A stretch of 27,004 nt of DNA from Rhodospirillaceae bacterium UBA1479 (GCA_002325375.1 DCRZ01000011.1:1-27004); one strand, 5' to 3'. Counted from the first letter of the stretch, positions 1 through 8,869 are shown. A program made the numbers and translations. Notes: generated from the letters alone by a model not told the origin.

Positions 1-144
1 TTATTACGTTCAAACTTCTCTTTCGCCATTGTTCGGTCTCGTCTGTCTGGTGTTACGTGAGAACTGTTCGGTATCGCTCGACGCCCGAAAGCGCCTTGAA
101 AATGCTCCTGCTGTCCCCTTGCCGGGTCACGCCGCCAAAAAGGT

Positions 145-218
145 TGGAGCGGGTGAGGGGAATCGAACCCCCGTCGTAAGCTTGGAAGGCTTCTGCTCTA
201 CCATTGAGCTACACCCGC
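145..218 (-). tRNA. tRNA-Gly (anticodon TCC)
   Basis: Read on the minus strand this folds as a complete cloverleaf. The acceptor stem pairs GCGGGTG (218-212) with CACCCGC (155-149), the discriminator is U, and CCA is genome-encoded (147-145). The anticodon loop is CTTCCAA, giving anticodon TCC for GGA codons, and the T-loop TTCGATT is intact. It lies 181 bases downstream of tRNA-Tyr on the same strand, so the two are probably one transcript. Tyr-Gly(TCC) pairs commonly precede tuf, which would lie beyond the left edge. The first 144 bases hold nothing else I can support. Confidence 0.96.
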
Positions 219-399
219 TTGGCGTCGCGCCGCCTTGCAAGCCCGTCCGCCCTAACATGGGACTTGAGTTCAACTATTTCTATTCGCCGCACCGCACTCT
301 TCTTAAACGTCGTCTTATCCGCTCACCGCGCCTGTCATCCTGGCAGTTCACCAACCGGACCCAGGCCCCGATTCGATGCGCCAACCCCCGGCAACGAGA

Positions 400-485
400 T
401 GGTGGAGGGGGTTGGATTCGAACCAACGTAGGCATACGCCAACGGGTTTACAGCCCGTCCCCTTTAGCCACTCGGGCACCCCTCC
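400..485 (-). tRNA. tRNA-Tyr (anticodon GTA)
   Basis: This is a class II tRNA of 86 bases with a long variable arm, read on the minus strand. The acceptor stem pairs GGAGGGG (485-479) with CCCCTCC, the discriminator is A, and CCA is encoded (402-400). The anticodon loop CTGTAAA gives GTA. The T-arm TTCGAAT loop is intact. It is the promoter-proximal member of the Tyr-Gly pair. Confidence 0.96.
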
Positions 486-556
486 TGGGACCCGTTCTCC
501 GGAATTTCGCAGCACCACGGTGAAATCTGCCCGACCGGCACGCCGGACGGACCGTG

Positions 557-586
557 GGAATACGAGGAATAGCAACCGGTTGTCAA
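557..586 (-). promoter_or_regulatory. sigma70-like promoter for the tRNA-Tyr/Gly transcript
   Basis: On the minus strand a perfect -35 hexamer TTGACA (586-581) is followed after 18 bases by TATTCC (562-557) as a weak -10. It sits about 70 bases upstream of mature tRNA-Tyr, a sensible distance for a tRNA leader. The -10 is a poor match, so the call rests mainly on the -35 and on position. Confidence 0.5.
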
Positions 587-670
587 CGCCAAAACATAGT
601 AAAATAGCCCGCAGGCCCCTCCCCTTCTCTTAATCAAGAGAGGCTTCCAGCAGACTTCAATTGTGGTTTC

Positions 671-1519
671 ATGTTAAATCCCCCCATGAGCAAGCGCAAG
701 CCCCACCCCAAGGCCCGTTCCCGGGCGAAACCCGAGGACAGCCACGCCCCCCGCGGCGCCGGCCGCGCGGCCTGGATTTACGGTCGCCACGCCGCCCTTG
801 CGGCCCTCCTGAACCCCAACCGCGCCATTTCCCGCATTGTCGCGGCCCCCGGCCAGGCCGATGAGGTCACCGCGGCACTCCGCGCCAAGGGAGCCCCGCC
901 GGGCCGCCCGGCCCCGGAAACCCTGGACCGGCGAGACATCGACGCCCTATTACCCCCGGGCGCCGTGCACCAGGGCCTGGCCGTGCTGGCGCAGCCCCTG
1001 GACACGCCGGCGGTCGAAGACATTTGCGCCCAGGTGGCCAATACGGCCAATGCCTTGGTTCTGGTGCTTGATCAGGCCACCGATCCGCACAACGTGGGCG
1101 CCATCCTGCGTTCGGCGGCGGCGTTCGGCGCCCTGGCGGTGATCGTTCAGGACCGCAACGCGCCGGAAGCCACGGGCACCCTGGCCAAGACCGCCTCGGG
1201 CGCGCTCGAAACCGTGCCTTTGGTCGTCGCCACCAACCTGAGCCGCGCCCTGGAACAACTGCAGGCGGGCGGATTTTGGTGTCTCGGCCTGGATGGCGAG
1301 GCCCAGACGCTGATCGGCGACGCCGACCTGTCCGGGCGCATTGCCCTGGTCTTGGGCGCCGAGGGGGCCGGCCTGCGCCGCCTGGTCAAGGAGCATTGCG
1401 ACCTTTTGGTCCGGATTCCCATCCAATCGGCCATGGAAAGCCTGAATCTGTCCAATGCAGCGGCCGTCGCCCTGTATGAAGCCGCCCGGCGACGTCCGGT
1501 CTTGCCTCCCGGTAGCTAA
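671..1519 (+). CDS. rlmB: 23S rRNA (guanosine-2'-O)-methyltransferase RlmB, SpoU/TrmH family
   Basis: A SPOUT-class methyltransferase that uses S-adenosylmethionine to methylate a ribose in 23S rRNA (G2251 in E. coli for this subfamily). The N-terminal substrate-binding domain contains IYGRHAALAAL near residues 36-46, typical of RlmB. The three SPOUT motifs are all present: DPHNVGAILRSA around 138-149 with the conserved Asn and Arg, LGAEGAGLRR at 228-237, and IPIQSAMESLNLS at 249-261, which forms the knot and SAM pocket. The length of 282 residues is slightly long because of a basic N-terminal tail. Two starts are possible, ATG at 671 and ATG at 686 (MSKRK); neither has a convincing ribosome binding site. 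It is divergent from the tRNA pair. RlmB versus another TrmH-type enzyme is decided on the N-terminal domain and overall similarity. Confidence 0.92.
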   Translation: MLNPPMSKRKPHPKARSRAKPEDSHAPRGAGRAAWIYGRHAALAALLNPNRAISRIVAAPGQADEVTAALRAKGAPPGRPAPETLDRRDIDALLPPGAVHQGLAVLAQPLDTPAVEDICAQVANTANALVLVLDQATDPHNVGAILRSAAAFGALAVIVQDRNAPEATGTLAKTASGALETVPLVVATNLSRALEQLQAGGFWCLGLDGEAQTLIGDADLSGRIALVLGAEGAGLRRLVKEHCDLLVRIPIQSAMESLNLSNAAAVALYEAARRRPVLPPGS

Positions 1520-1587
1520 TAGGCGTACATATCGCGAAGTTCTAATAAGGGGGGAAACCCCGCCTTCTTTGGGGGAAGAGCGAAGCG

Positions 1588-2094
1588 GTGTTTCGCAAAA
1601 GGCTGCCGTTGTCTGATTTGACGGCGCCGCTGACCGACGTGCTGGACCACTGGCGCGCGCGGGGCGGCGAAGATTTGGCTTGTCCCTGGTCCCAATTCGA
1701 TATGCACTTCCTGCCGCCGCGGGTTCTGCCGACAACCCTGGTGATCGACGTGTTCGACGACGTGAACGCGAACAAATATCGCTTTTGGGGCAGTAAGATG
1801 ACGCTGATCCACGGCAAGGACATGACCGGCAGAAGCCCTTACGATCTGTCCCCCCGTGAACTGGCCGAAGATCTGCGCAAGCAACACCTGGAAATTCGCG
1901 AAAATCGCGCGGCCTGCGCCCATGTTCTCGGCTTCGCGCTCGAAAGCGGCCTCACCCAGACCCATACCATCCTGCGCCTGCCGTTGTCGGACGACGGCCG
2001 GTCGGTCAGCCATATCGTCGGCGTGGTCTGGTATTCCCCGGAGGCCCTGAAGCGGCTGGAGAAGAAAGGCCTGGGCAGCCTGTTCGGCCCCTGA
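1588..2094 (+). CDS. PAS domain-containing protein (PAS_5-like)
   Basis: A 168-residue soluble protein with no signal peptide or membrane segment. The pattern of an N-terminal helix (LTDVLDHWRAR), then LVIDVFDDVNANKYRFWGS, then a C-terminal strand pair ending in VVWYSP resembles the single-domain PAS_5 proteins found in many copies in Rhodospirillales. Those are presumed sensory or protein-interaction modules without an attached output domain. The start is GTG at 1588, preceded by a good purine-rich Shine-Dalgarno (GGGGGAAGAG, 1571-1580). It follows rlmB by 68 bases on the same strand and converges on the next gene with a 22-base gap. Ligand and partner cannot be told from the sequence. Confidence 0.72.
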   Translation: MFRKRLPLSDLTAPLTDVLDHWRARGGEDLACPWSQFDMHFLPPRVLPTTLVIDVFDDVNANKYRFWGSKMTLIHGKDMTGRSPYDLSPRELAEDLRKQHLEIRENRAACAHVLGFALESGLTQTHTILRLPLSDDGRSVSHIVGVVWYSPEALKRLEKKGLGSLFGP

Positions 2095-2116
2095 GGCGGG
2101 ACCACGCCGCCAAGGC

Positions 2117-2494
2117 CTAGTCGGCCAAGGGGCGCACGTTCATTCCCCGTAGCCGATCTGCGAGAACCCCCATGACATGAAGCGCGAAGAACGGCGTATT
2201 CTGGATCATGAAGGTGAAACCACGACGGTCGATGGGAATGACTTCGCAATCGGTGACCGCGGTCACCGTGGCGCTGCGCGGACTGTTGTCGACCAGGGCC
2301 AGCTCGCCGACGATGTAGCCCGGCCCCGCCTGCTCCAGCGCGTGGTTGCGGACCATGATCTCCATATCACCGGACTTCACGACATACATCAGGTCACCCG
2401 GCTCACCCTCGCGGAACAGAACGTCCCCAGCCTTGAGGGCCCGCACCTCCTCGTCGCCCCGGAACATCTTCGTGAAGTCAAATCGTTCGGACAT
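2117..2494 (-). CDS. Single-domain cyclic nucleotide-binding protein (Crp/cNMP fold)
   Basis: A 125-residue protein consisting of essentially one cNMP-binding beta-barrel with a short C-terminal helix. The phosphate-binding cassette reads GELALVDNSPRSATV at residues 63-77, with Glu64 and Arg73 at the positions that contact the ribose and cyclic phosphate in Crp and PKA. The strand LKAGDVLFREGEPGDLMY at 20-37 is also typical. No helix-turn-helix, kinase or channel domain follows, so it cannot act as a Crp-type DNA-binding regulator by itself. The start at 2494 is supported by GGGGGAAGG just upstream. It may bind cAMP or cGMP and act through a partner, or the fold may be only structural. Confidence 0.85.
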   Translation of the reverse strand: MSERFDFTKMFRGDEEVRALKAGDVLFREGEPGDLMYVVKSGDMEIMVRNHALEQAGPGYIVGELALVDNSPRSATVTAVTDCEVIPIDRRGFTFMIQNTPFFALHVMGVLADRLRGMNVRPLAD

Positions 2495-2714
2495 GCCGAC
2501 CTTCCCCCTGCGCCGCTGGATTGCGGATTGACGACGTTTCTACGACGTTTTTGTTGCGGTTTTTTGACTCATTGTCCAGGAGGCCGGACCGACCCTCCAT
2601 ACTTGTGCCGCAAGGGGGCTTGAGAGTATACGTGGCGCGCAAGATGGGCACGCCATGTCGGCTCACGGTCGACACTCGACGAAAAGACGCCTGGAACCAA
2701 GTATCGCCGTCTTA

Positions 2715-2790
<76 letters not shown>

Positions 2791-2809
2791 CCCCTCCCAT
2801 AAGTCTGGC

Positions 2810-2838
2810 CTGATTATTGCGTGCAAACGCTCTAATAT
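2810..2838 (+). promoter_or_regulatory. possible sigma70 promoter upstream of the sensor kinase
   Basis: TAATAT at 2833-2838 is a near-consensus -10. CTGATT at 2810-2815 lies 17 bases upstream as a weak -35. Transcription would begin about 50 bases before the TTG start of the kinase, just after tRNA-Thr. The -10 is convincing; the -35 is not. Confidence 0.4.
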
Positions 2839-2896
2839 ACGTGCATGACATCACGATAGGCAGCATTCGCGTCGAGCCCAGCCTGGGAGGCATCCA

Positions 2897-5230
2897 TTGA
2901 GTTCCGAATATCGACGGCGAAACGTGATTTCTGCCGCAATCGGACTGGCGATCCTGTTCCTCGCACCGGTCCTGGACGCGGCAGCCGGCGGAAAGGCCCA
3001 CGCGGCCCCCAAGCGGGTTCTGATGATCAGCTCCTACCATCCGTCGTTTCCGACTTTTTTCGATCAAATCCAAGGTGTCCGCGCAGGCTTCAGAGACACC
3101 GGGTTCCAAAACGACGAGATCGTCCTGGATATCGAATTCATGGACAGCAAGCGCTTTGCTGGCCGCGAGCAGATTGCCCGGTTCGCGGAGACGCTCGCCC
3201 ATAAAATTCAGCAGAGCCCACCCTACGACGTCATCGTCGTTGCCGACGACAATGCCCTTCGGTTCGCGCTGAAAAATCACAGCGGTCTCTTAAACAACCT
3301 TCCCATGGTGTTTCTGGGCGTCAACAATCGGGATCTGGCCGTCAAGCAGAACGAAAACCCCAAGGTTACGGGGGTTGTCGAAGCCATCTCCCTTTCGGAC
3401 ACTTTGCGTGTCATCGAAAAGCTGACGAAACAATCGGATTCCTTTTTCGTTGTTGGTGCCGGCAACAGGACAAGCCAAGCGAACATCGAGACCTTCAAAC
3501 AGGAAAAATCAGTCCTTACCCGCATGACCGGCCGCGTTCTGTCTCTATACGATTTCACATATGACGAACTGGCGGAGCGCCTTCGCCAGATCCCCGCGAC
3601 CTCGGCCATTCTTCTATTCAGCGCCTACCGGGACAAGGAAGGCGCGACCAAATCCTATCAGGAGGGGTTGGCATTCATCCGTGCCAATACGTCGGCGCCG
3701 ATCTACACCCTCTGGGAGCACGGAATGGGCCACGGCGTCCTCGGCGGGAAATTGATCAGCCACTTCGAACAGGGATACGCGGCGGCGCGTCTGGCATCGC
3801 GCATCCTGAACGGGACGTCTCCGGCGGACCTGCCGGTCATCTCGGAAAGCCCCAATGTGTTTACTTTCGACTACAAAGTTATGCGGAAACACGGCATTTC
3901 GGTGTCGGATCTACCGGCGGGCGCGAAAGTCATCAATTCCCCGGTCGCCATACTTGACCGGTACAAGAACCTGCTGCCCTGGCTCGCCGCATTCTTCCTG
4001 CTGCAATCAATCGTCATCGGCTTTCTCATCGTCAACATCCGCCACCGCCGCAAGGCCGAAAAACGCGCCCACGCAAGCGAAGCGCGGTTCCGGGATCTGG
4101 CCCAATCATCGTCGGACTGGTTCTGGGAAATGGACCAAAACTTCCGCTTCACCTACCTGTCCGAGCGTTACGAGGAATTGAGCGGCCACAAGATCGCCGA
4201 CCGCATCGGCACCACACGGCAGATTTCCGAAAACACCTCGACGCCAGAGTCACAAGCGGCCTGGCAACAGCATCTGGACGACCTGATCAATCACCGACCG
4301 TTCAAAAATTTCGAATACGGCAGCAACGCAACAAGTGACGGCTCCTCCAGGTGGGTCCGCATCAGCGGCGTCCCCATCTTCGATAACAACGGCGCGTTTG
4401 TCGGCTACCGGGGCGTCGGCTCAGACATCCGGAAGGAGGTCGAGGCGAAGCAGGAAATCACCCGGGCCCGTGAACAGGCCGAGATGTCGAACCGGGCGAA
4501 AAGTGAATTCCTGGCGCATATGTCGCATGAGTTGCGGACACCCTTGAACGGCATCATCGGCTTTTCGGAAATGATGAAGAAAGAACTGCTGGGCCCCTTG
4601 GGCCAGCTAAAATACAAGGAATACGCCGCCGATATTTCCGATGCCGGCACGCATTTGCTGGACCTGTTGAACGAGATTCTTGACCTGTCGCGGATCGAAG
4701 CCGGCTTCGTCAACTTGGAAGAAAGCAACGTCAGTTTGGAGGACGTCATTTCCGCGACCGTCCGCTGGACTTCGGGCACCGCCAACGCACGGACCGTCAA
4801 GGTGCTTTCCAAGCTGCCTCCCAACCTGCCCTTCCTGCGGGGTGACGAACGGCGTTTGAAGCAGCTTTTCATCAATCTGCTTGCGAACGCGATCAAATTC
4901 ACGGGACCAGGCGGCAGGGTCAGCATAAAGGCGGAGATTTCCAAGAACGGCGACCTCAGGGTCGACATCACGGACAACGGCATCGGAATCGCGGAAAAAC
5001 ACCTTGATCTCATCCGCGAACCCTTTGGCCGTGTGGAAAGCAGTCAGGTGCGCACCTTCGACGGTGTCGGTCTGGGGCTTTCCATCGCCGACAAAATCAT
5101 CGACATGCACGGGGGCCGCCTGGACATTCACAGTATCGAAGGCGAAGGCACACGAGTTTCCGTAATCTTTCCCAAGGATCGCCTCATCCGCCAGCGCCTG
5201 ACGGTAATCGAGGGCAAGCAAGGCGCCTGA
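2897..5230 (+). CDS. Sensor histidine kinase with ABC substrate-binding-like periplasmic domain and PAS domain
   Basis: A 777-residue inner-membrane kinase. It has a signal or first membrane segment at about residues 9-30. A periplasmic region at about 38-345 resembles ABC_sub_bind-type substrate-binding proteins (RVLMISSYHPSFP at 40-52, later VIVVADDNALRF). A second membrane segment lies at about 358-380 (LLPWLAAFFLLQSIVIGFLI). A PAS domain follows at about 393-515, then HisKA with HMSHELRTPLNGIIGFSEM (phospho-acceptor His544) and HATPase_c with N-box LLANAIKF, G1 DNGIGI (693-698) and G2 GVGLGLS. No receiver domain or adjacent response regulator is present, so it is an orphan. The start is TTG at 2897, chosen because GGGAGG lies six bases upstream and the signal peptide follows directly. 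The substrate is unknown. Confidence 0.9.
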   Translation: MSSEYRRRNVISAAIGLAILFLAPVLDAAAGGKAHAAPKRVLMISSYHPSFPTFFDQIQGVRAGFRDTGFQNDEIVLDIEFMDSKRFAGREQIARFAETLAHKIQQSPPYDVIVVADDNALRFALKNHSGLLNNLPMVFLGVNNRDLAVKQNENPKVTGVVEAISLSDTLRVIEKLTKQSDSFFVVGAGNRTSQANIETFKQEKSVLTRMTGRVLSLYDFTYDELAERLRQIPATSAILLFSAYRDKEGATKSYQEGLAFIRANTSAPIYTLWEHGMGHGVLGGKLISHFEQGYAAARLASRILNGTSPADLPVISESPNVFTFDYKVMRKHGISVSDLPAGAKVINSPVAILDRYKNLLPWLAAFFLLQSIVIGFLIVNIRHRRKAEKRAHASEARFRDLAQSSSDWFWEMDQNFRFTYLSERYEELSGHKIADRIGTTRQISENTSTPESQAAWQQHLDDLINHRPFKNFEYGSNATSDGSSRWVRISGVPIFDNNGAFVGYRGVGSDIRKEVEAKQEITRAREQAEMSNRAKSEFLAHMSHELRTPLNGIIGFSEMMKKELLGPLGQLKYKEYAADISDAGTHLLDLLNEILDLSRIEAGFVNLEESNVSLEDVISATVRWTSGTANARTVKVLSKLPPNLPFLRGDERRLKQLFINLLANAIKFTGPGGRVSIKAEISKNGDLRVDITDNGIGIAEKHLDLIREPFGRVESSQVRTFDGVGLGLSIADKIIDMHGGRLDIHSIEGEGTRVSVIFPKDRLIRQRLTVIEGKQGA

Positions 5231-5357
5231 CCCCGCGCCGTCTTCCGCACCCTGATCGACCGCGCCTATTGACCCCATTGGGCAATTCTGGGACAAACCC
5301 GGCGCGCCTAGAGGCGCCAAAATCTTTCCCTTAAGCCTTCTCCGGACCGGACGAGCC

Positions 5358-7118
5358 ATGAACCTGTTCCAGCATTTCCAGGCCGAAGTAACGCGCCAGA
5401 TCGACGCCCTGATCGCCGAAGGCGCCTTGCCTGCCGGATTGGACACCACGCGCCTTACGGTCGAGCCGCCGCGCGACACCAGCCATGGCGACATCACCAC
5501 CAACGCAGCCATGGTCCTTGCCAAGCCCGCGGGTATGAAGCCCCGCGACATCGCCGACCTGCTGGCGGCCAAGCTGGACGCCCTGCCCGAGGTCACGGAA
5601 ACGACGGTCGCCGGCCCCGGCTTCATCAACATGCGTTTGGCCGATGACTTCTGGCACGCGCGGCTGGCGGAAATCCTGACCACGGGCACCGCCTACGGCG
5701 ATTCCGATTTCGGCAAGGCCGCCGGCAAGGTCAACGTGGAATATGTCTCCGCCAACCCGACCGGACCGCTGCACGTGGCCCACGCCCGGGGTGCCGTGGT
5801 CGGCGACGTTCTGGCGCGGCTGTTGAAAAAGGCCGGTTACGACGTCACCACGGAATACTACATCAACGACGCCGGGGCCCAGGTCGAGACCCTGGCCCGC
5901 TCCGCCTACCTGCGCTACCGCGAGGCCTTGGGCGAGACCGTCGATGAAATCCCCGAAGGCATGTATCCGGGCGAATACCTGATCCCCGTCGGTCAGGCCC
6001 TGGCCGAAGCCGACGGCGACAAATGGCTGAACGTCGATGAGGACACCTGGCTGCCCCATGTCCGCGAATTCACCGTGGCGCGCATGATGACCCAGGTGAA
6101 GGAAGACCTGGCGGCGCTGGGCATCCAGCAGGACGTCTATACCTCGGAAAAGGAACTGGTCGCCGCCGGCGCCGTCGATGCGGTCTACCAGACGCTCGCC
6201 GACCGTGGCCTGATCTATACGGGCGTGCTGGAGCCGCCCAAGGGAAAACCCACCCCTGACGATTGGGAGCCCCGGCCCCAGTCCCTGTTCCGCGCCACCG
6301 AGTTCGGCGACGATATCGACCGCCCGTTGAAGAAATCCGACGGCTCCTGGACCTATTTCTCCAACGACATCGCCAACCATCTGGACAAGTTCAAGCGCGG
6401 CTTCACACAGATGATCGACATCTTCGGCGCCGACCACGGCGGCTATGTGAAGCGCATGAAGGCGGCCGTCACCGCCGTATCCGAGGGCAAGGCCGAACTG
6501 GATATCAAGCTGTGCCAGATGGTGCACCTGATGAAGAACGGCGAGCCAATGCGCATGTCCAAGCGCGCCGGCAACTTCGTGACCCTGCGCGACCTGATCG
6601 ACGAAGTCGGCCGCGACGTCGTGCGTTTCCTGATGCTGACCCGCAAAAGCGATACTCAGATGGAATTCGATCTGGCGAAAGCCGTCGAACAGTCGCGCGA
6701 CAATCCGGTGTTCTACGTGCAGTACGCCCATGCGCGCTGCCGCTCCGTGCTGCGCTCAGCCCCCGACGAGCTGGCGGGTCTGGACACCTCGGCCGAGGCC
6801 CTGGCCCAGGCCGACCTGTCCTTGCTGGCGGATCCGGCGGAACTGGATCTGGTCAAGATCATGGCCGCCTGGCCGCGCATCGTCGAACAGGCGGCGGAAG
6901 CCCACGAACCGCACCGCGTCGCCTTCTACCTGAACGACGTGGCCTCCGCCTTCCACGGCCTGTGGAACATGGGTAAGGACGACACCAGCCTGCGTTTCAT
7001 CCAGACAGACACGCCTGAAATCTCACGCGCCCGCATGGCCCTGGTGCAGGCAACGGCGACGATTATCGCGTCCGGCCTTGATGTTCTGGGCGTGACGCCG
7101 GTCGAAGAACTGCGCTGA
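5358..7118 (+). CDS. argS: Arginyl-tRNA synthetase
   Basis: A class I aminoacyl-tRNA synthetase that charges tRNA-Arg in the cytoplasm. The 586-residue length is normal. The N-terminal ArgRS add-on domain (about 1-90) recognises the tRNA D-loop. The catalytic Rossmann fold follows with NPTGPLHVAHARGAVVGD, where HVAH at 139-142 is the HIGH signature. RMSKR near 399-403 is the KMSKS equivalent. The C-terminal DALR anticodon-binding domain starts around 470 (VFYVQYAHAR). The third signature residue is Ala where many ArgRS have Gly. It starts at ATG 5358 with only a weak purine stretch upstream. In many alphaproteobacteria argS is followed by a SPOR-domain gene and nagZ; here a DksA-like gene follows after 32 bases. 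Confidence 0.97.
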   Translation: MNLFQHFQAEVTRQIDALIAEGALPAGLDTTRLTVEPPRDTSHGDITTNAAMVLAKPAGMKPRDIADLLAAKLDALPEVTETTVAGPGFINMRLADDFWHARLAEILTTGTAYGDSDFGKAAGKVNVEYVSANPTGPLHVAHARGAVVGDVLARLLKKAGYDVTTEYYINDAGAQVETLARSAYLRYREALGETVDEIPEGMYPGEYLIPVGQALAEADGDKWLNVDEDTWLPHVREFTVARMMTQVKEDLAALGIQQDVYTSEKELVAAGAVDAVYQTLADRGLIYTGVLEPPKGKPTPDDWEPRPQSLFRATEFGDDIDRPLKKSDGSWTYFSNDIANHLDKFKRGFTQMIDIFGADHGGYVKRMKAAVTAVSEGKAELDIKLCQMVHLMKNGEPMRMSKRAGNFVTLRDLIDEVGRDVVRFLMLTRKSDTQMEFDLAKAVEQSRDNPVFYVQYAHARCRSVLRSAPDELAGLDTSAEALAQADLSLLADPAELDLVKIMAAWPRIVEQAAEAHEPHRVAFYLNDVASAFHGLWNMGKDDTSLRFIQTDTPEISRARMALVQATATIIASGLDVLGVTPVEELR

Positions 7119-7150
7119 CGCCCTGCCCTGATCTGGGTTAACATCGGGGT

Positions 7151-7495
7151 ATGAAAAGCCCGTTCACCAAGAAACAGCTTGTCAAATACCGTGAGCGCCT
7201 GGAAGCGCTGATCGGCGAATTGGACGCCCTCGATTCCATGACCAAGGAATCACGCCGGCCGGTGGAACTGGACCAAACCACCCAGGGCCGCCTGTCACGC
7301 ATGGATGCCCTGCAGGTTCAGGCCATGCAGGAGGCCACAGCCGACCGCCGCCGCTCGGAAAAAGCGCGCGCCAGGGCGGCGCTGGAGCGCATGGATGCGG
7401 GCGATTACGGATACTGCGTATCCTGCGGCGAGGACATCCCCGCCAAGCGCTTGGATCACGATCCGTCGACGCCGACTTGCGTTGATTGCGCCTGA
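7151..7495 (+). CDS. DksA/TraR family zinc-finger protein
   Basis: A 114-residue member of the DksA/TraR family, which enters the RNA polymerase secondary channel and modulates initiation, often with ppGpp. An N-terminal charged helical region (about 7-80) would form the coiled coil. The C-terminal zinc finger is complete: CVSC at 89-92 and CVDC at 110-113. The finger contains GEDIPAKRLDHDPSTPTC, close to the family pattern. It is shorter than E. coli DksA (151 residues), and the acidic DxxDxA tip of true DksA is not obvious, so a DksA-like accessory protein is more likely. It is probably cotranscribed with argS (32-base gap). GGGG lies very close to the start, a suboptimal spacing. Confidence 0.87.
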   Translation: MKSPFTKKQLVKYRERLEALIGELDALDSMTKESRRPVELDQTTQGRLSRMDALQVQAMQEATADRRRSEKARARAALERMDAGDYGYCVSCGEDIPAKRLDHDPSTPTCVDCA

Positions 7496-7501
7496 CGGCG
7501 G

Positions 7502-8869
7502 CTAGCCGAGAGGCCGGCGGGCCAGCAGGCGGAACCGCCCGGCCAGCAGAACAATCGAAATCGCGCTGGCGCCCATCACCGTCCAAATCAATCCCTGAAC
7601 CCCGTACCCCAACGGAATTGCCACCCAATAGGCGACCGGCACCATGACGCCGCCGTAGCACCCGACCTGGCAGATCATGGGCGCCCAGACATCACGCCGT
7701 CCGCGCAGCGCCTGGGCCATCACCGCCTGGCCACCGTCGAGCACCAGGACCCCTGCCACGACCACGACCAGGGAACGCGCAATCGGCACCAAGGCCGGGT
7801 CGGCGGTGTAGAACCCGACCAGCACATCAGCCTGGAAAAAGATCAACAGACCGATACAGCCGGCCAACACCGTATTGGCGCCCAGGCCGGTCCAGCCCGC
7901 CAGTTCCATATCGGCCCGGTCGCGCCGCCCGAAGGCGATGCCGACGCGCACGCTGGTCGCCCCGCCGATGCCGATGGCGACCATGAAGAACAGGGCCAGC
8001 AGATTGAAGGCGATGCCGTAAGCCGCCGCCGACAGTTCGCCCAGCCATCCGGCGAACAGGATCATCGCCGTGAAGGCCGCTGATTCCGCCGCCATGCCGA
8101 TGCCGGTGGCATACCCGATGCGCCGTTGCATCTTGCCCGCCGCCGGATCCGGATCAGGCTTTCGCAGGCCGAACCGGTCACGGTCCGGCAGCCACCACAC
8201 ATAGGCGACGATCGAAATCGCCAGGGCCCAGCGCACGATGGTGGTCGCCCAGGCGGCCCCCTCCGCCCCCATGGGCGGCACAGGCCCGGTGCCGTAGACG
8301 AATACCCAGTTGAGCCCTACGTTCAAAAGGTTGGCCAGCAGCATCAGCACCATGCCCGGCAGAGGGCGGCGCAAACCTTCGAGGAAGAAATTGGTGGTCA
8401 GGAAGATCAGCACCGGCAGCACGCCAAGCCCCATGATATGGGCGACCGCACCGCTGCCGGCGGCAAGGTCCCCGGTCTGGCCGAGAATTTCCATCAGGTC
8501 CCGGCCCTGCCAGGCGATGATCAGGCCGATCAGCCCCAGACCGAAGGCCATGGGCAGGGAGCGCCGCCAAGCCGCCCCACAAGCGCGGTAATCTTCCGCC
8601 CCGAAGGCGTTGGAGGTCATGACCAGGGTGCCCAGCAGTAATCCCATGCAGGCGACGATGATGTTGATGACCACGGCATTGCCGATGTTCAGATAGGCCA
8701 GTTCCGCCGTCGCCGCATGGCCGACCATGACAGCGTCGACCTGAGCGATCATCAGCACGCCGAAACGCGAGATGACCGTCGGCACCGCCAAGCGGATCAA
8801 TTCCCCCAGATGGCGGCGCAGGCGGGCGGCGAACCAGGTTTCGCCGGGGCGGATCGGGGCTTCATACAT
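7502..8869 (-). CDS. MATE family efflux transporter
   Basis: A polytopic inner-membrane protein of 455 residues, the usual length for the multidrug and toxic compound extrusion family, which exports cationic drugs or metabolites using Na+ or H+ gradients. About twelve hydrophobic segments are visible. Typical features include an N-terminal LIRLAVPTVISRFGVLMIAQVDAVMVG segment and the second-half VAIGIGGATSVRVGIAFGRRD, matching the NorM-type repeat. The start at 8869 (MYEAPIRPGE) is preferred because AAGGGG lies eight bases upstream; an in-frame ATG at 8899 would add ten residues. It converges with the DksA-like gene (six-base gap) and is divergent from the first DMT transporter. The substrate cannot be predicted. 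Confidence 0.92.
   Translation of the reverse strand: MYEAPIRPGETWFAARLRRHLGELIRLAVPTVISRFGVLMIAQVDAVMVGHAATAELAYLNIGNAVVINIIVACMGLLLGTLVMTSNAFGAEDYRACGAAWRRSLPMAFGLGLIGLIIAWQGRDLMEILGQTGDLAAGSGAVAHIMGLGVLPVLIFLTTNFFLEGLRRPLPGMVLMLLANLLNVGLNWVFVYGTGPVPPMGAEGAAWATTIVRWALAISIVAYVWWLPDRDRFGLRKPDPDPAAGKMQRRIGYATGIGMAAESAAFTAMILFAGWLGELSAAAYGIAFNLLALFFMVAIGIGGATSVRVGIAFGRRDRADMELAGWTGLGANTVLAGCIGLLIFFQADVLVGFYTADPALVPIARSLVVVVAGVLVLDGGQAVMAQALRGRRDVWAPMICQVGCYGGVMVPVAYWVAIPLGYGVQGLIWTVMGASAISIVLLAGRFRLLARRPLG

Noticed and set aside
627..640. Small inverted repeat CTCTT-AATC-AAGAG upstream of rlmB
   Set aside because: Only a five-base stem, no T-run and no known operator; too weak to call a terminator or regulatory site.
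5231..5357. Possible terminator or promoter between the sensor kinase and argS
   Set aside because: A GGCGC/GCGCC hairpin near 5300 is not followed by a T-run, and TTGACC near 5270 has no acceptable -10 at the right distance.
5331..6731. Minus-strand open frame of about 466 codons opposite argS
   Set aside because: argS covers the region with intact class I signatures; the opposite frame is a composition artefact.
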